Positions 55,690-64,000 of a stretch of 64,000 nt of DNA are shown here, piece after piece. The stretch's first letter is position 1. Every line of letters starts with the position of its first letter. Position numbers and translations under genes: made by a program. Location of the stretch: positions 31,407,212 to 31,471,211 of the forward strand of contig OY282609.1 of NCBI GenBank assembly GCA_958298945.1. Direction: 5' to 3'. Under the pieces are notes generated by a model. The model was not told the DNA's origin and searched no databases. It was given only the letters and a program-made list of their open reading frames with translations. This stretch comes from Atherix ibis (Eukaryota > Arthropoda > Insecta > Diptera > Athericidae).

Positions 55690-55795
55690 GAACTATGGAG
55701 TTGGCAATTGGCTGCATGATCGTGACATTATAAAATGGCCCCTGGTCCATGTCAACCAGTTACATTCAAACAAACAAAAACAATAACGTTCGTTG
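55690..55795 (+). mobile_element. I/LOA-like LINE tail
   Basis: Tail signature taaaatggcccctggtccat followed by a CAAA-rich end, nearly identical to 37,540-37,590. Confidence 0.45.
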
Positions 55796-56225
55796 GCGCG
55801 TAGCTCAAGAAACAACATCGCGCAAAATCAGTTCGTATCACGAAACCCCAACCAGTATAGTACGTTGCCTTTACTTCCGTTTTGCCTATAGTTCGGCTGC
55901 TTGTCTAAATCTTGACCAACAATAACCCTTCTCTTTGATATTTTTAATTTAATTTCATGAAGTGGCTGTCTACTGGCAGATCGTTCAATAGGCAGACAAC
56001 TTGTTTACCAAACATTTGAAGCCGCCAACTACGAAGAAATTGGCAGTTCACTGATTGTTTGATATTCTGATTATAGCGGCATCTATCGGCAGTCGCTTTA
56101 GTAAAATTGGTTGATTTGATTGACCTGCTAATAAATTGTCTTTTCGATAGGTGACGGCTTTGAGACAGATTTGATTGGCTTTCTAATAAGCAAGGGTGAA
56201 CATAAATTCAGTTTAGCGTCCGGCT

Positions 56226-57320
56226 TTGTATGTACATTTGAATATATGTAGAACCGTGTCAACCGATGCGATGCAGGTTCTCATGGGAGAAATTCCATTG
56301 CACCTGGAGGTACTGCGTGGAAGAATTCCCTACCGTCTACGACGGGGCATCCCGCTTACTGGTTGTCCGGTTATGGATGAAGAGATTCAGGAGCTTGGTC
56401 CACGCCAGCGGCGTGTACTGGTTCTGAATAGAATGTATGAAATTTGGCAACGTCGATGGGATGATAGTGTCAATGGTATATAGATGGACGCACATGTGTG
56501 CTTTAAATCTGCGTATGGATTTGAATTTGGTCTGTACTTTGGGTATTTACTCACGGGACATAGCAGTACGAGGAGGTTCCTGTACGGGCGTGGTCTGACT
56601 ACGGAGGCTAGACGCCCTTGTGGAGCGGCGGAGGAAAGTGCCGAGCACCTTCTCATTGAGTGTGGCCTATGGTAAGTGCATGTGAAATCGTGGTGGATGT
56701 AGGTAGTGTGTTAGATATGAGAGAACGGTATGAATGCCTTAATAGATTTGCTGTGTAACTTTTTGAGAGGACAGCGAAAATGGGGCGTGAACGAGTGTGT
56801 GAATAGCACGCAAAGTGGCTCCAACCGGGTGAAAGACCAAGGTCGATTCCGGTTGTACTTTCGGGTCTTGGCGAAGCCTTAGCGATGCCTAGGGATTTAC
56901 AAAATTCCTTACCTAAGCTCAATAAGAGGAGTACAAACCGAAGTACTCATAAAACAAAAATTGGTACAACGGGAATCGAGGTGCCCCATGGTGTTGAAAC
57001 ACACTGTATCCGACAATTGTAATGCGCCTTAGGCAGCAACGTAGTGGCTGTGGTTAATACCCATAACGCGGGTACGATCTACGGATCGCTGGTAGGAGAT
57101 ACTAGTAATTATCTCGGGCGCTGTCACCGCTTATGATAGTAGAGGTATAGATAGGCCTCGCCACTAACAGTTGGAGTAATTCAGCTTATAACTGGTTACT
57201 GACTGTAAACTGCCAGTAATGGTGGTGCGTTGTTTGAGCGTTACTCAATTCCTGTAGTCGTAGGTGACTCGTGGTTTTATGTTTAACGACAGATAAGTCA
57301 CGTTAAATAATATAATATTA
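56226..57320 (+). mobile_element. R1-like LINE, C-terminal region and 3' UTR
   Basis: Frames 56,226-56,483 (RTVSTDAMQVLMGEIPLHLE; LRRGIPLTGCPVMDEEIQEL; LNRMYEIWQRRWDDS) and 56,484-56,675 (GFEFGLYFGYLLTGHSSTRR; CGAAEESAEHLLIECGLW) are the C-terminal region of an R1-type ORF2, including a Cys-His cluster. A full 3' UTR follows to about 57,320 and serves as the reference for the fragments at 10.8, 35.8 and 54.9 kb. Only a few stops separate the frames, so it is the youngest-looking of these copies; 5' truncated. Confidence 0.8.
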
Positions 57321-59371
57321 CTGACTTTCTAATAAATTGTCTTTTCGTCAGCCACTCTTTATCCAGCCATCAGTCTTTTTTTCAATCACGTCACGTTGGC
57401 TGACTTCTGCCTATTTTGCTGATCAGCTTATAGCATCTTAAATATAAAAATTTTTAACAGAAAAAAGACAATTATCCCTGTATTTTTTATTGCTGTTATT
57501 TAATGGTTAGTTTTTAAAAAAAATAATTACTTTACGTCTCTATTTTTTTAAAGGGTATTAATTATTTACAATACTGAACAGCTAACGGAAGTTCTAAAAG
57601 TTAATATATTAGTAATGGAGAGGAGATTCAGTTCTTACTATAAAAGTGAATATTCCAAAATTTTATACGAAAACTACAATATTAATGGAGTTTAGCACTA
57701 TGAATGTACATGAATGTTATGAAAAAAAACAGGTAAATAAACAACTTAAATAAAAAACGATTTGGAAGTAAATTCTAGACAGCGGATATACTCGTAACAT
57801 TCCTCTGCCCAACTCAAACTACGAGTAGCTATCCTCAATGTTTGTTCAATTTTTCTGTATTATTTTTTTTTAAAAAGAATGGCATATAAAAGACAGGATT
57901 TATTTTATAATCGAAATTCAATAATAAAATCCACTTATTGAATTTTCAAAAGGATTTTCCATTCGGCTGACTGATGACGGAAAGTTTACTTCTGAGTCTT
58001 CTTGGATTTCGGAGCGGCCGAACTAAGTTTCCAATGTTGGGGATGCTAAAAAATCTTCATGTTGGTTGTTGTCTTCCTTATTTTTTATAATTTTTTTTGT
58101 TGGCAATTTTGCAAAAAAAAAATCACTTTAGTCTTTTAATAATTATTTCCATTTCTTTTTTCGTGGGGCGGCACGCTCGATGGATTTCAGTTTAGAAAGA
58201 TTTTCGGATATACTCATCGGAAAATTTGTGGTTCCATCATTTATTGGATGTTGTTCTTTTCTTTTAAAATTGACGATTAAGCTTATCCAAGTAGAAGAAA
58301 ATATCGATTCATAATTTTTTTTTTTTTTTTTGGATAAAGGAAAATTTTTTTTTAAGAAAAGGAAACCACACACAATTTGACAAGAAGCCGACTAGAGGAA
58401 TTTTGTATCCTTTTATGAATTCTTCCTGAAGAGAAACTTTTAATATTGAAATGGGAAATTCTTCTATAGTGCAATATTTTATTCAATTTAATATAAATCG
58501 ATAAAGTTTATTTTTCTTTTATTTTCTTACATGTTTAAGTTGTTTACCTTAAAAAAGGATAATATTTTCTATATTTTCTTATAACTTTTAAATGGATTTT
58601 TTTCTCCCCTTCTGAAAAATGTAAAAGTTTTGGAAATCTTCTTTTGATAAAGTGCCATACAAAGACTTTAATTTCATAAATTTTACTTTAGACTATATTT
58701 ACTGCCATATTTTAAATAGTAAAAAAAAATTATAATGAAAGTATTTATAGAGAAAAAAAATGTTTGAATTGTGATAAATTTTTATGTTATTCAATGTCAC
58801 CTAATAAACTCTTTATCCTCATAATTACAAGGATTTATAATTATTTTTTTTAAAATCTTCCCCAATAGAGTTTTCCCGAGTACCTGTTTTTTTTCTCCTA
58901 ATTTTAGCAACAAATGGTTTTTATGAAGGTATATTAGGTGTTTAGAAGGATGCTTAAATAATTTATGTTAAATCGAAATTGGAACACCATACACTACTAT
59001 TTATAGTCATAAGTGAACTTTTTTTTCCCCAGGGAGGTGAAAGTCTCAATAAATATTAAGAGGAATTCTCTTAATAGTGTGAGAGTCTAACCCACTAAAA
59101 ATACCTCCCGACCATCCAAATACAATAAATTTAAAAAAATTTTTTTTTTTGCAAATGCGATGGTAAGAATTTTGAACAAATTAATGTAATTTTTTTTCGG
59201 CAGTAAATTTATATTTAATTAAAAATTCCACCACTGTTCTCATCATTTTTAATAATTTTTTTTTTTTTTAATTATGGAATAAAATTTTTTATTTCATATA
59301 AAAAGAACAATTTTTTTTTAGTAAATTATGGAAAGTTCGGAAAAAAATGGTTTTTTTTATACAAAAGTAAG
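57321..59371. other. AT-rich stretch, possibly introns of a plus-strand gene
   Basis: Homopolymer-rich. Weak exon-like bits on the plus strand include 59,032-59,076, behind a ttttttttccccag acceptor and before GTGAGA, reading EVKVSINIKRNSLNS. On the minus strand there are Lys-rich tails (SSAAPKSKKTQK near 57,995 and IERAAPRKKKWK near 58,150). None is conclusive. Confidence 0.3.
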
Positions 59372-59563
59372 CAAAGTGTTGAATTCCTTCCCATACTACT
59401 CAACTTGGAGTACGTTGAACGGAAAACATCAGTCGACTTAAACGTAATTCTCCTTAGTACATCCAAGCATATTGCTGGGGATAGACGGATGATTTCAACT
59501 CAATCGATGGCAGAAGTAAAGGAAAAGTGCATAGAAGCGGCTAAAAAGTACTTTGCCAATTAA
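59372..59563 (+). CDS. Probable last exon of an unidentified gene
   Basis: An open frame of about 63 codons ends at TAA 59,561 with protein-like, codon-balanced sequence unlike the AT-rich surroundings (SVEFLPILLNLEYVERKTSV; DLNVILLSTSKHIAGDRRMI; AEVKEKCIEAAKKYFAN). There is no ATG at its head and an AG-ended pyrimidine/AT tract precedes it, so I take it as a 3' terminal exon. A mariner is inserted 18 bp past the stop, in the 3' UTR. I do not recognise the family; upstream exons were not found with confidence. Confidence 0.45.
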   Translation, partial: QSVEFLPILLNLEYVERKTSVDLNVILLSTSKHIAGDRRMISTQSMAEVKEKCIEAAKKYFAN

Positions 59564-59581
59564 GTTCTAATCAAAGAAATA

Positions 59582-60147
59582 CCAGGTGTATAAGCTTAAA
59601 TCCCCTTTTTTTTTTATATTAAAATAACACTTTTTCATAGAAAGCAAAAACAAATTTATTCAAAGTACTTGCCCTCGCTAGCTACACATTTTTGCCATCT
59701 CTCGGGTAATTTGTGGATACCACGCCAAAAAAATTCCTTCTCTTTCGAGGCAAACCACTCATCAAGCCATTTTCGGACGTCTTCGTAGGAATTGAAGTGC
59801 TGCGCGTGGCCTATCAGCGAGCCCGTGGCCCATTAACGAAAACAGGTGGTATTCGGAAGGGGCCAGGTCTGGTGAATAAGTGGGGTGGGGTAGCACCTCC
59901 CAGTTGAGTGTCTTCAAGTAGTTTCGGCCATTTTTGACGTGTGCGATGGTGCGTTGTCGTGTAGGAAAATCAGCTTATCATGTCTCAGTACTGAGAGTGA
60001 TGAGGTCTGGACATGATGACCTCATCACTCTCAGTACTGAGACATGATAAGCTGATTTTCCTACACGACAACGATGGTGCGTTGTCGTGTAGGAAAATCA
60101 GCTTATCATGTCTCAGTACTGAGAGTGATGAGGTCTGGACATGATGA
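59582..60147 (-). mobile_element. Truncated mariner, 3' half only
   Basis: The outer end at 59,582 (ccaggtgtataagcttaaat) matches the element at 18,118, next to TA. The minus strand gives the C-terminal transposase: KLIFLHDNAPSH-like start (60,040), SYEDVRKWLDEWFASKEKEF, and FFWRGIHKLPERWQKCVAS near the end. Shifts lie in the middle. Its inner boundary falls in a 75-bp rearrangement, and RTE-like LINE sequence follows. Confidence 0.75.
59945..60147. repeat. Forward-inverted-forward 75-bp triplication
   Basis: Segment 59,945-60,019 is repeated identically at 60,073-60,147. Between them, 60,020-60,073 is the exact inverse of 59,952-60,005 (54 bp). The spacer between the first pair of arms is 14 bp (60,006-60,019). 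Confidence 0.95.
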
Positions 60148-61290
60148 AAAGAATCATCTTAACCTATGGATGTGGTACGTGGACGCTTTTTGAAAAACAA
60201 TGCAATGGTTAGACCATAATCAAATGCATCTTTGGTCTAACGAAAGACGTATAGCATATGCTAGATGCTCGGGTAGCAAAAAAAAGAAACTATGTTTGGA
60301 CTGGGCCAGTTGGGAAGTTGAGGGCTGCTGGTCGAATGCGGTCGCCCAAGATGCAAGAAGAATTTTGCAGTTGCAGAGCTGCAAGACCGTGAAGTTCGGA
60401 GAAGGCATTTGGATGAAGCTAAGGCTCAAAAAAATGAGTAGCAATTATGAAAGTATTACGTTGCTTAGTACCATATTAAGATATTCTCAGCTATTTTAGT
60501 TGCCAAATTAACCCAAAAACTTACTACCCATACTAGAGAGGCTTCACTCCAGAAAAAATCAGATATTCGCTCTGCGGCATACGATAGAGAAACTGTTGGA
60601 ATATGATCCACAGATCCACTATTGACTTTAAAGTCGCTTATGATAGCATAGGCAGAGTAAAACTTAACACGTTTATGAGAGAGTTCGCCATGACAGAAAA
60701 ATTGATTACACTGACTAGGCTGACAATGAATAGTATGAAAGGGCGAATCACTTTGTCCACAATAGTCTCCAGCAAGAAGACACACTTTCGTGCAATCTCT
60801 TTAACCTGGCGCTTGAGAAAGTCAGTAGCAAGCATAATGAGTACCATTCTCAATAGGTCTGCCCAGATCTAAGCATCCACTGACGATATCGATATTATGA
60901 ATTGATCAGAGAAGGCTCCACAAGAAGCGTTCATCAAGATTCGGCCAGTCTTGGGTTACTAATAAATGAAGGCAGAACAAAGTACATAGCAGCAGCATTG
61001 GTGTCAAAGCCAAATCCAATTTGTACTAGTCGCATACCGATAACATGGTGGAATAAATCCGCGCACGGCTACTGGCAGCCAACAGAACCTACTTCAGTCA
61101 GTCTAAATAATTTCAATCGAATATTCTGACTATAACATCGAAGCTACTGCTGCACCAGGTACTAGTTTTGCCAGTCTTCAGGTATTCTTCGGAAACTTGG
61201 GCTCTCCATTGCAAACACTTGTCCGCGCCCGAGAGAAAGATTCTTCGAGGAATTTAGGCTCAATAAGTTGCGTGGGCTGGGTACTTAATC
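60148..61290 (+). mobile_element. RTE-like LINE remnant
   Basis: Over several frames the plus strand shows DFKVAYDSIGRVKLNTFMRE (60,610-60,690; second half of the catalytic A motif), EKLITLTRLTMNSMKGRI, TILNRSAQI before a lost YADD box (60,850), SLGLLINEGRTKYIAA (60,950) and VLPVFRYSSETWAL (61,150). The order fits an RTE-type RT with its thumb. No long frame survives. Confidence 0.65.
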
Positions 61291-61379
61291 CACATTTGTA
61301 AGATTTAAAATGGTGGCAGCCAGACTGAGGTTGGGGATATTGGTAAGTTTCGCACGCTTTCCTCCATGAGATAACCAAA

Positions 61380-62455
61380 ACTTTATTTTGAGTGATGAGT
61401 TGAAAACGAAATTTCAACTCAACACTCAAATAAAGTCCCATTTGCTGGAAGTGTTGATTTACTTCTTCAAGTGCAGCTGAAGCACATAGATTCCTCACCG
61501 AAGCTTATCCTGAATATGTTCCATCGAATTTAACGTGCGAGAGATGGTTTGTGCGGTTCAGAAGTGGTGATTTGGAGGCATTAATCGACGAAGACTGTTG
61601 TTGAACTCAAGAAAAAATTGCAAAATCATTGAGAGTCACTCAAGCAGCCATTTCAAAACGTTTGAAAGCAGCAGGATTTATCCAAAAGCAAGGAAATTGG
61701 GTCCCATATGAATTGAAGCCGAGAGACGTTGAAAGGCGATTTTGCATGTCCGAAATGCTGCTTGAACGGCAGAAAAAGAAGTTGTTTTTGAATCGAATAA
61801 TTACTGGCGACGAAAAATGGATTCATTACGACAACTCAAAGCGCAAAAAATCGTATGTAAAGCCCGGCCAACCAGCCAAATCAACGCTAAAGCCAAATAT
61901 TCATGGTGCCAAGGTAATGCTCTGTATTTGGTGGGATCAGAAGGGTGTGATTTATTATGAGCTATTAAAATCGGGCTAGACAGTTACAGGCGACCTCTAC
62001 CAAACACAATTAATCCGTTTGAAGCGAGCATTGGCCGAAAAACGCCCGGAATATGCGACCAGACACAAAGCCATAATTTTCCATCATGACAACGCTCGGC
62101 TTCATGTTGCAAGACCGGTTAAAAATTATTTAGAAAACAGTGGCTGGGAAGTTTTGCCTCATCCGCCTTATAGCCCAGACCTTGCCCCGTCCGACTACCA
62201 TTTGTTTAGATCCATGCAAAACGCCCTCACCGGAATACGCTTCACTTCAGAACAGGGCATCAAAAATTGGCTCGATTCATTCTTGGCCTCAAAACCGGAG
62301 CAGTTTTTTTGGCGCGGAATCCATATATTGCCAGAAAGATGGGAAAAAGGAGTGGCTTCCGATGGACAATACTTTGAATAAAATATATTGTAACAATTTT
62401 TCAAAATAAACACTCAAAGTTTGCCAAAAATCCCGCATTCTTAAGTTATACACCT
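61380..62455 (+). mobile_element. Mariner with complete DD34D set, two stops
   Basis: The right end (complement ttaggtgtataacttaagaa) is at about 62,455; the left end is not found and the head of the element is an imperfect palindrome (61,380-61,436). The transposase frame runs AEAHRFLTEAYPEYVPSNLT (about 61,475), CERWFVRFRSGDLEAL, TGA at about 61,603, [33 protein letters not shown] (first Asp), TAG at 61,977 (Gln in the family), FHHDNARLH (second Asp), PPYSPDLAPSDYH (third Asp) and FFWRGIHILPERWEKGVASD to the stop at 62,379. It is one of the least decayed mariners here. Confidence 0.85.
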
Positions 62456-62459
62456 AATA

Positions 62460-62690
62460 AAAAAATGAGCGGAGGGTACGAGCACTAAAGCTTAGATACC
62501 TCTAAGGTCAAGCGTAAGTAGAACATACGCAGATGTCTAGAAAGCCTCACTGGCGAGGTAGGCCCTGTCTTCGGTGTTAACCAGGGCTCAAACAAAACCG
62601 CGGCGTGAAGTCAGGACGTCTGGAGTTCCTCGATTCAGCAGACCAAGACCCGGACTCCGTTGCCGATGATGATGAATAAATTGACTAATT
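62460..62690 (+). mobile_element. Probable LINE 3' UTR tail
   Basis: A GC-richer 220-bp segment ending in gatgatgatgaa, the kind of short-repeat tail some LINEs carry. No coding remnant is attached. Confidence 0.35.
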
Positions 62691-64000
62691 CTTATGAAAG
62701 CGCTTTTTTTGAAGAAATTAATTTAAAAAAAAATGTATTCAAAGTTGAAGAAAAGGAACTACATCTCTTGGATGCATAAGGGAAGGAGTTGATATAAAGT
62801 GCTCAATATATGATTGCGGTTATCGAAAATTACTTCTAGCGAATTGCTTACGTCTTCCTTGTAGGATTGGACGTTTATAATAACCCTACTTTATCTGGTA
62901 AAACATCGAAATACGACTTCAGAACCATGTCTTGCAAGAAACAGAAAAATTGAATCTAAAATTGAAAGAAAGGCGTTTAAATCCAAAGTGGATGAAGTTA
63001 TTTCCTTTTAAGGAGTTATTTCAAAAATGACTGATGGAAGATTTTTGTTTCATTTTTCTTGTTCAATGAACTTAGAATAAGAATAAGAACAGAAACTATC
63101 TGTAAAATCTAAAGTCAGGAAGTAGCTTGCCCGTTGTAAATCATAAAAAAGACATTTCACTAAAAAAACGTCCACATTAGAACTGGCATATCTATAATTT
63201 CTTTTTTTTTTTAAATAAATAATACCTTGAAATTATTAGTGTTTTGTATAAATAACTCTAAGATAATGTTGGATGGATTATAGCACAAGATTTTTTTTAA
63301 AAATATAAAAAAAACTTCGTAGATTTTCAAAGAATATTCCTCTACCAAAATTGGTGATTGCCGTACAGGAAACAAAGCCCCATCAAGATTACGACATCAA
63401 AAGAGATAATGTGCCCTGGCAATAATTGAAACTTTCGCTTAATCGAGAAAACAATTTTCCTAAATTGAATCCGAAATTGCAGACTCATTTCCATACATAA
63501 CCTTATCTCTCTGGGTTAGTTCCGTTATGTTATATGCATACCGTGACATCGGCTCCTTGTTACGGAAGAGGAGACTACTTCCTTTAAACGTCGAATAAAA
63601 AAGAAATTTCTATAAACCACGCATAAGACATTTCCGTTTGGGTGCTATTTTTTTTTTGTTTGGTTATGGCGGTTTTGTATCACCAAAAAAAAGGGAAAAA
63701 ATATTGAACAGGAAAATAGAATGGAAGGACACATACGAGTATATATCCGGCAGGAAGTTTTTCTTTAACAGACAACAGACAATTTGAAAATAAAACGAAC
63801 AATTTGGGGAAAAAAAATACTAAAATAGGATGTCGACGATTTCTGAAGTGGTTTAATATAACCTTCGGAAAATATTTGCTTTTATTCAAATTGGTTTCTT
63901 ATTTTTCCATGGGATTGAAAACGATTCTAGTCGATTTTCTACTCTTTATTGTGTTTATTTTGGGAATAGTCATTGCAGTCAAAATGAATTCTCCTCAAAA
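62691..64000. other. AT-rich stretch, no recognised gene
   Basis: Homopolymer-rich. The frame 63,680-63,889 (minus, 69 codons, Phe/Leu-rich) is not convincing. At the very right edge a plus-strand frame (about 63,910-64,000; hydrophobic FLLFIVFILGIVIAVKMNS) could be the start of a membrane or signal segment but is cut by the window end. Confidence 0.3.

Noticed and set aside
1..64000. tRNA, rRNA or snRNA genes
   Set aside because: I looked for tRNA B-box-like cores with matching arms and for rRNA-like conserved blocks and saw none that fold convincingly; a covariance-model scan would be needed to be sure.

Overview
The window reads as AT-rich, transposon-saturated insect nuclear DNA, most likely dipteran. 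The evidence is small GT-AG introns, mariner-type transposons of several subfamilies, insect-type LINE fragments, and two recognisable animal genes with insect-like sequence. There are no operons, bacterial ribosome sites, CRISPR arrays or recognisable tRNA/rRNA genes. The species cannot be named from the sequence alone.

Left end (1-10.4 kb): a tandem segmental duplication of about 5 kb. Each unit carries, on the minus strand, a six-exon gene for a 240-residue protein that is the ectodomain of a Na+/K+-ATPase beta subunit (Nervana family). All six conserved cysteines are kept, but the cytosolic tail and membrane helix are replaced by a signal peptide. The start of each gene faces a plus-strand start of a small, probably secreted, cysteine-containing protein; that gene is open in unit 1 and broken in unit 2. 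The introns and flanks have been invaded by LINE and mariner pieces, different ones in the two copies.

Middle (10.4-40.8 kb): dense TE debris with two host genes. At 19.8-21.7 kb (minus) is MED18, a Mediator head subunit, in four exons. Both conserved ends of the protein are present, but about 400 Ser/Asn-rich residues lie between them, and there is one frame discontinuity near 20,085. At 28.35-28.90 kb (minus) is an unidentified intronless ORF of 182 codons. TEs include mauritiana-like, irritans-like and other mariners, a second transposase group with CAGGGTG-type inverted repeats, and LINEs resembling the I/LOA, R1, Jockey, CR1 and RTE clades. A 396-bp head-to-tail repeat made from a mariner catalytic core occurs at two loci (15.1-16.1 and 30.9-31.7 kb). 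A 7-bp satellite with a 168-bp higher-order period lies at 37.8-38.7 kb.

Right part (40.8-64 kb): a Jockey-like LINE is interrupted by a Helitron-like element. The first ORF of that element is a coding minisatellite of about 29.6 units of 23 residues (69 bp). Further mariners, LINE ends and a probable last exon of an unknown plus-strand gene (59.37-59.56 kb) follow. Beside that exon a mariner carries a forward-inverted-forward 75-bp rearrangement.

Nearly every transposase and reverse transcriptase here is broken by stops, frameshifts or deletions, so the window looks like an accumulation zone rather than a site of current activity. The best candidates for new biology are the tandem secreted beta-subunit-like genes with their divergent small-protein partner, and the enlarged MED18.
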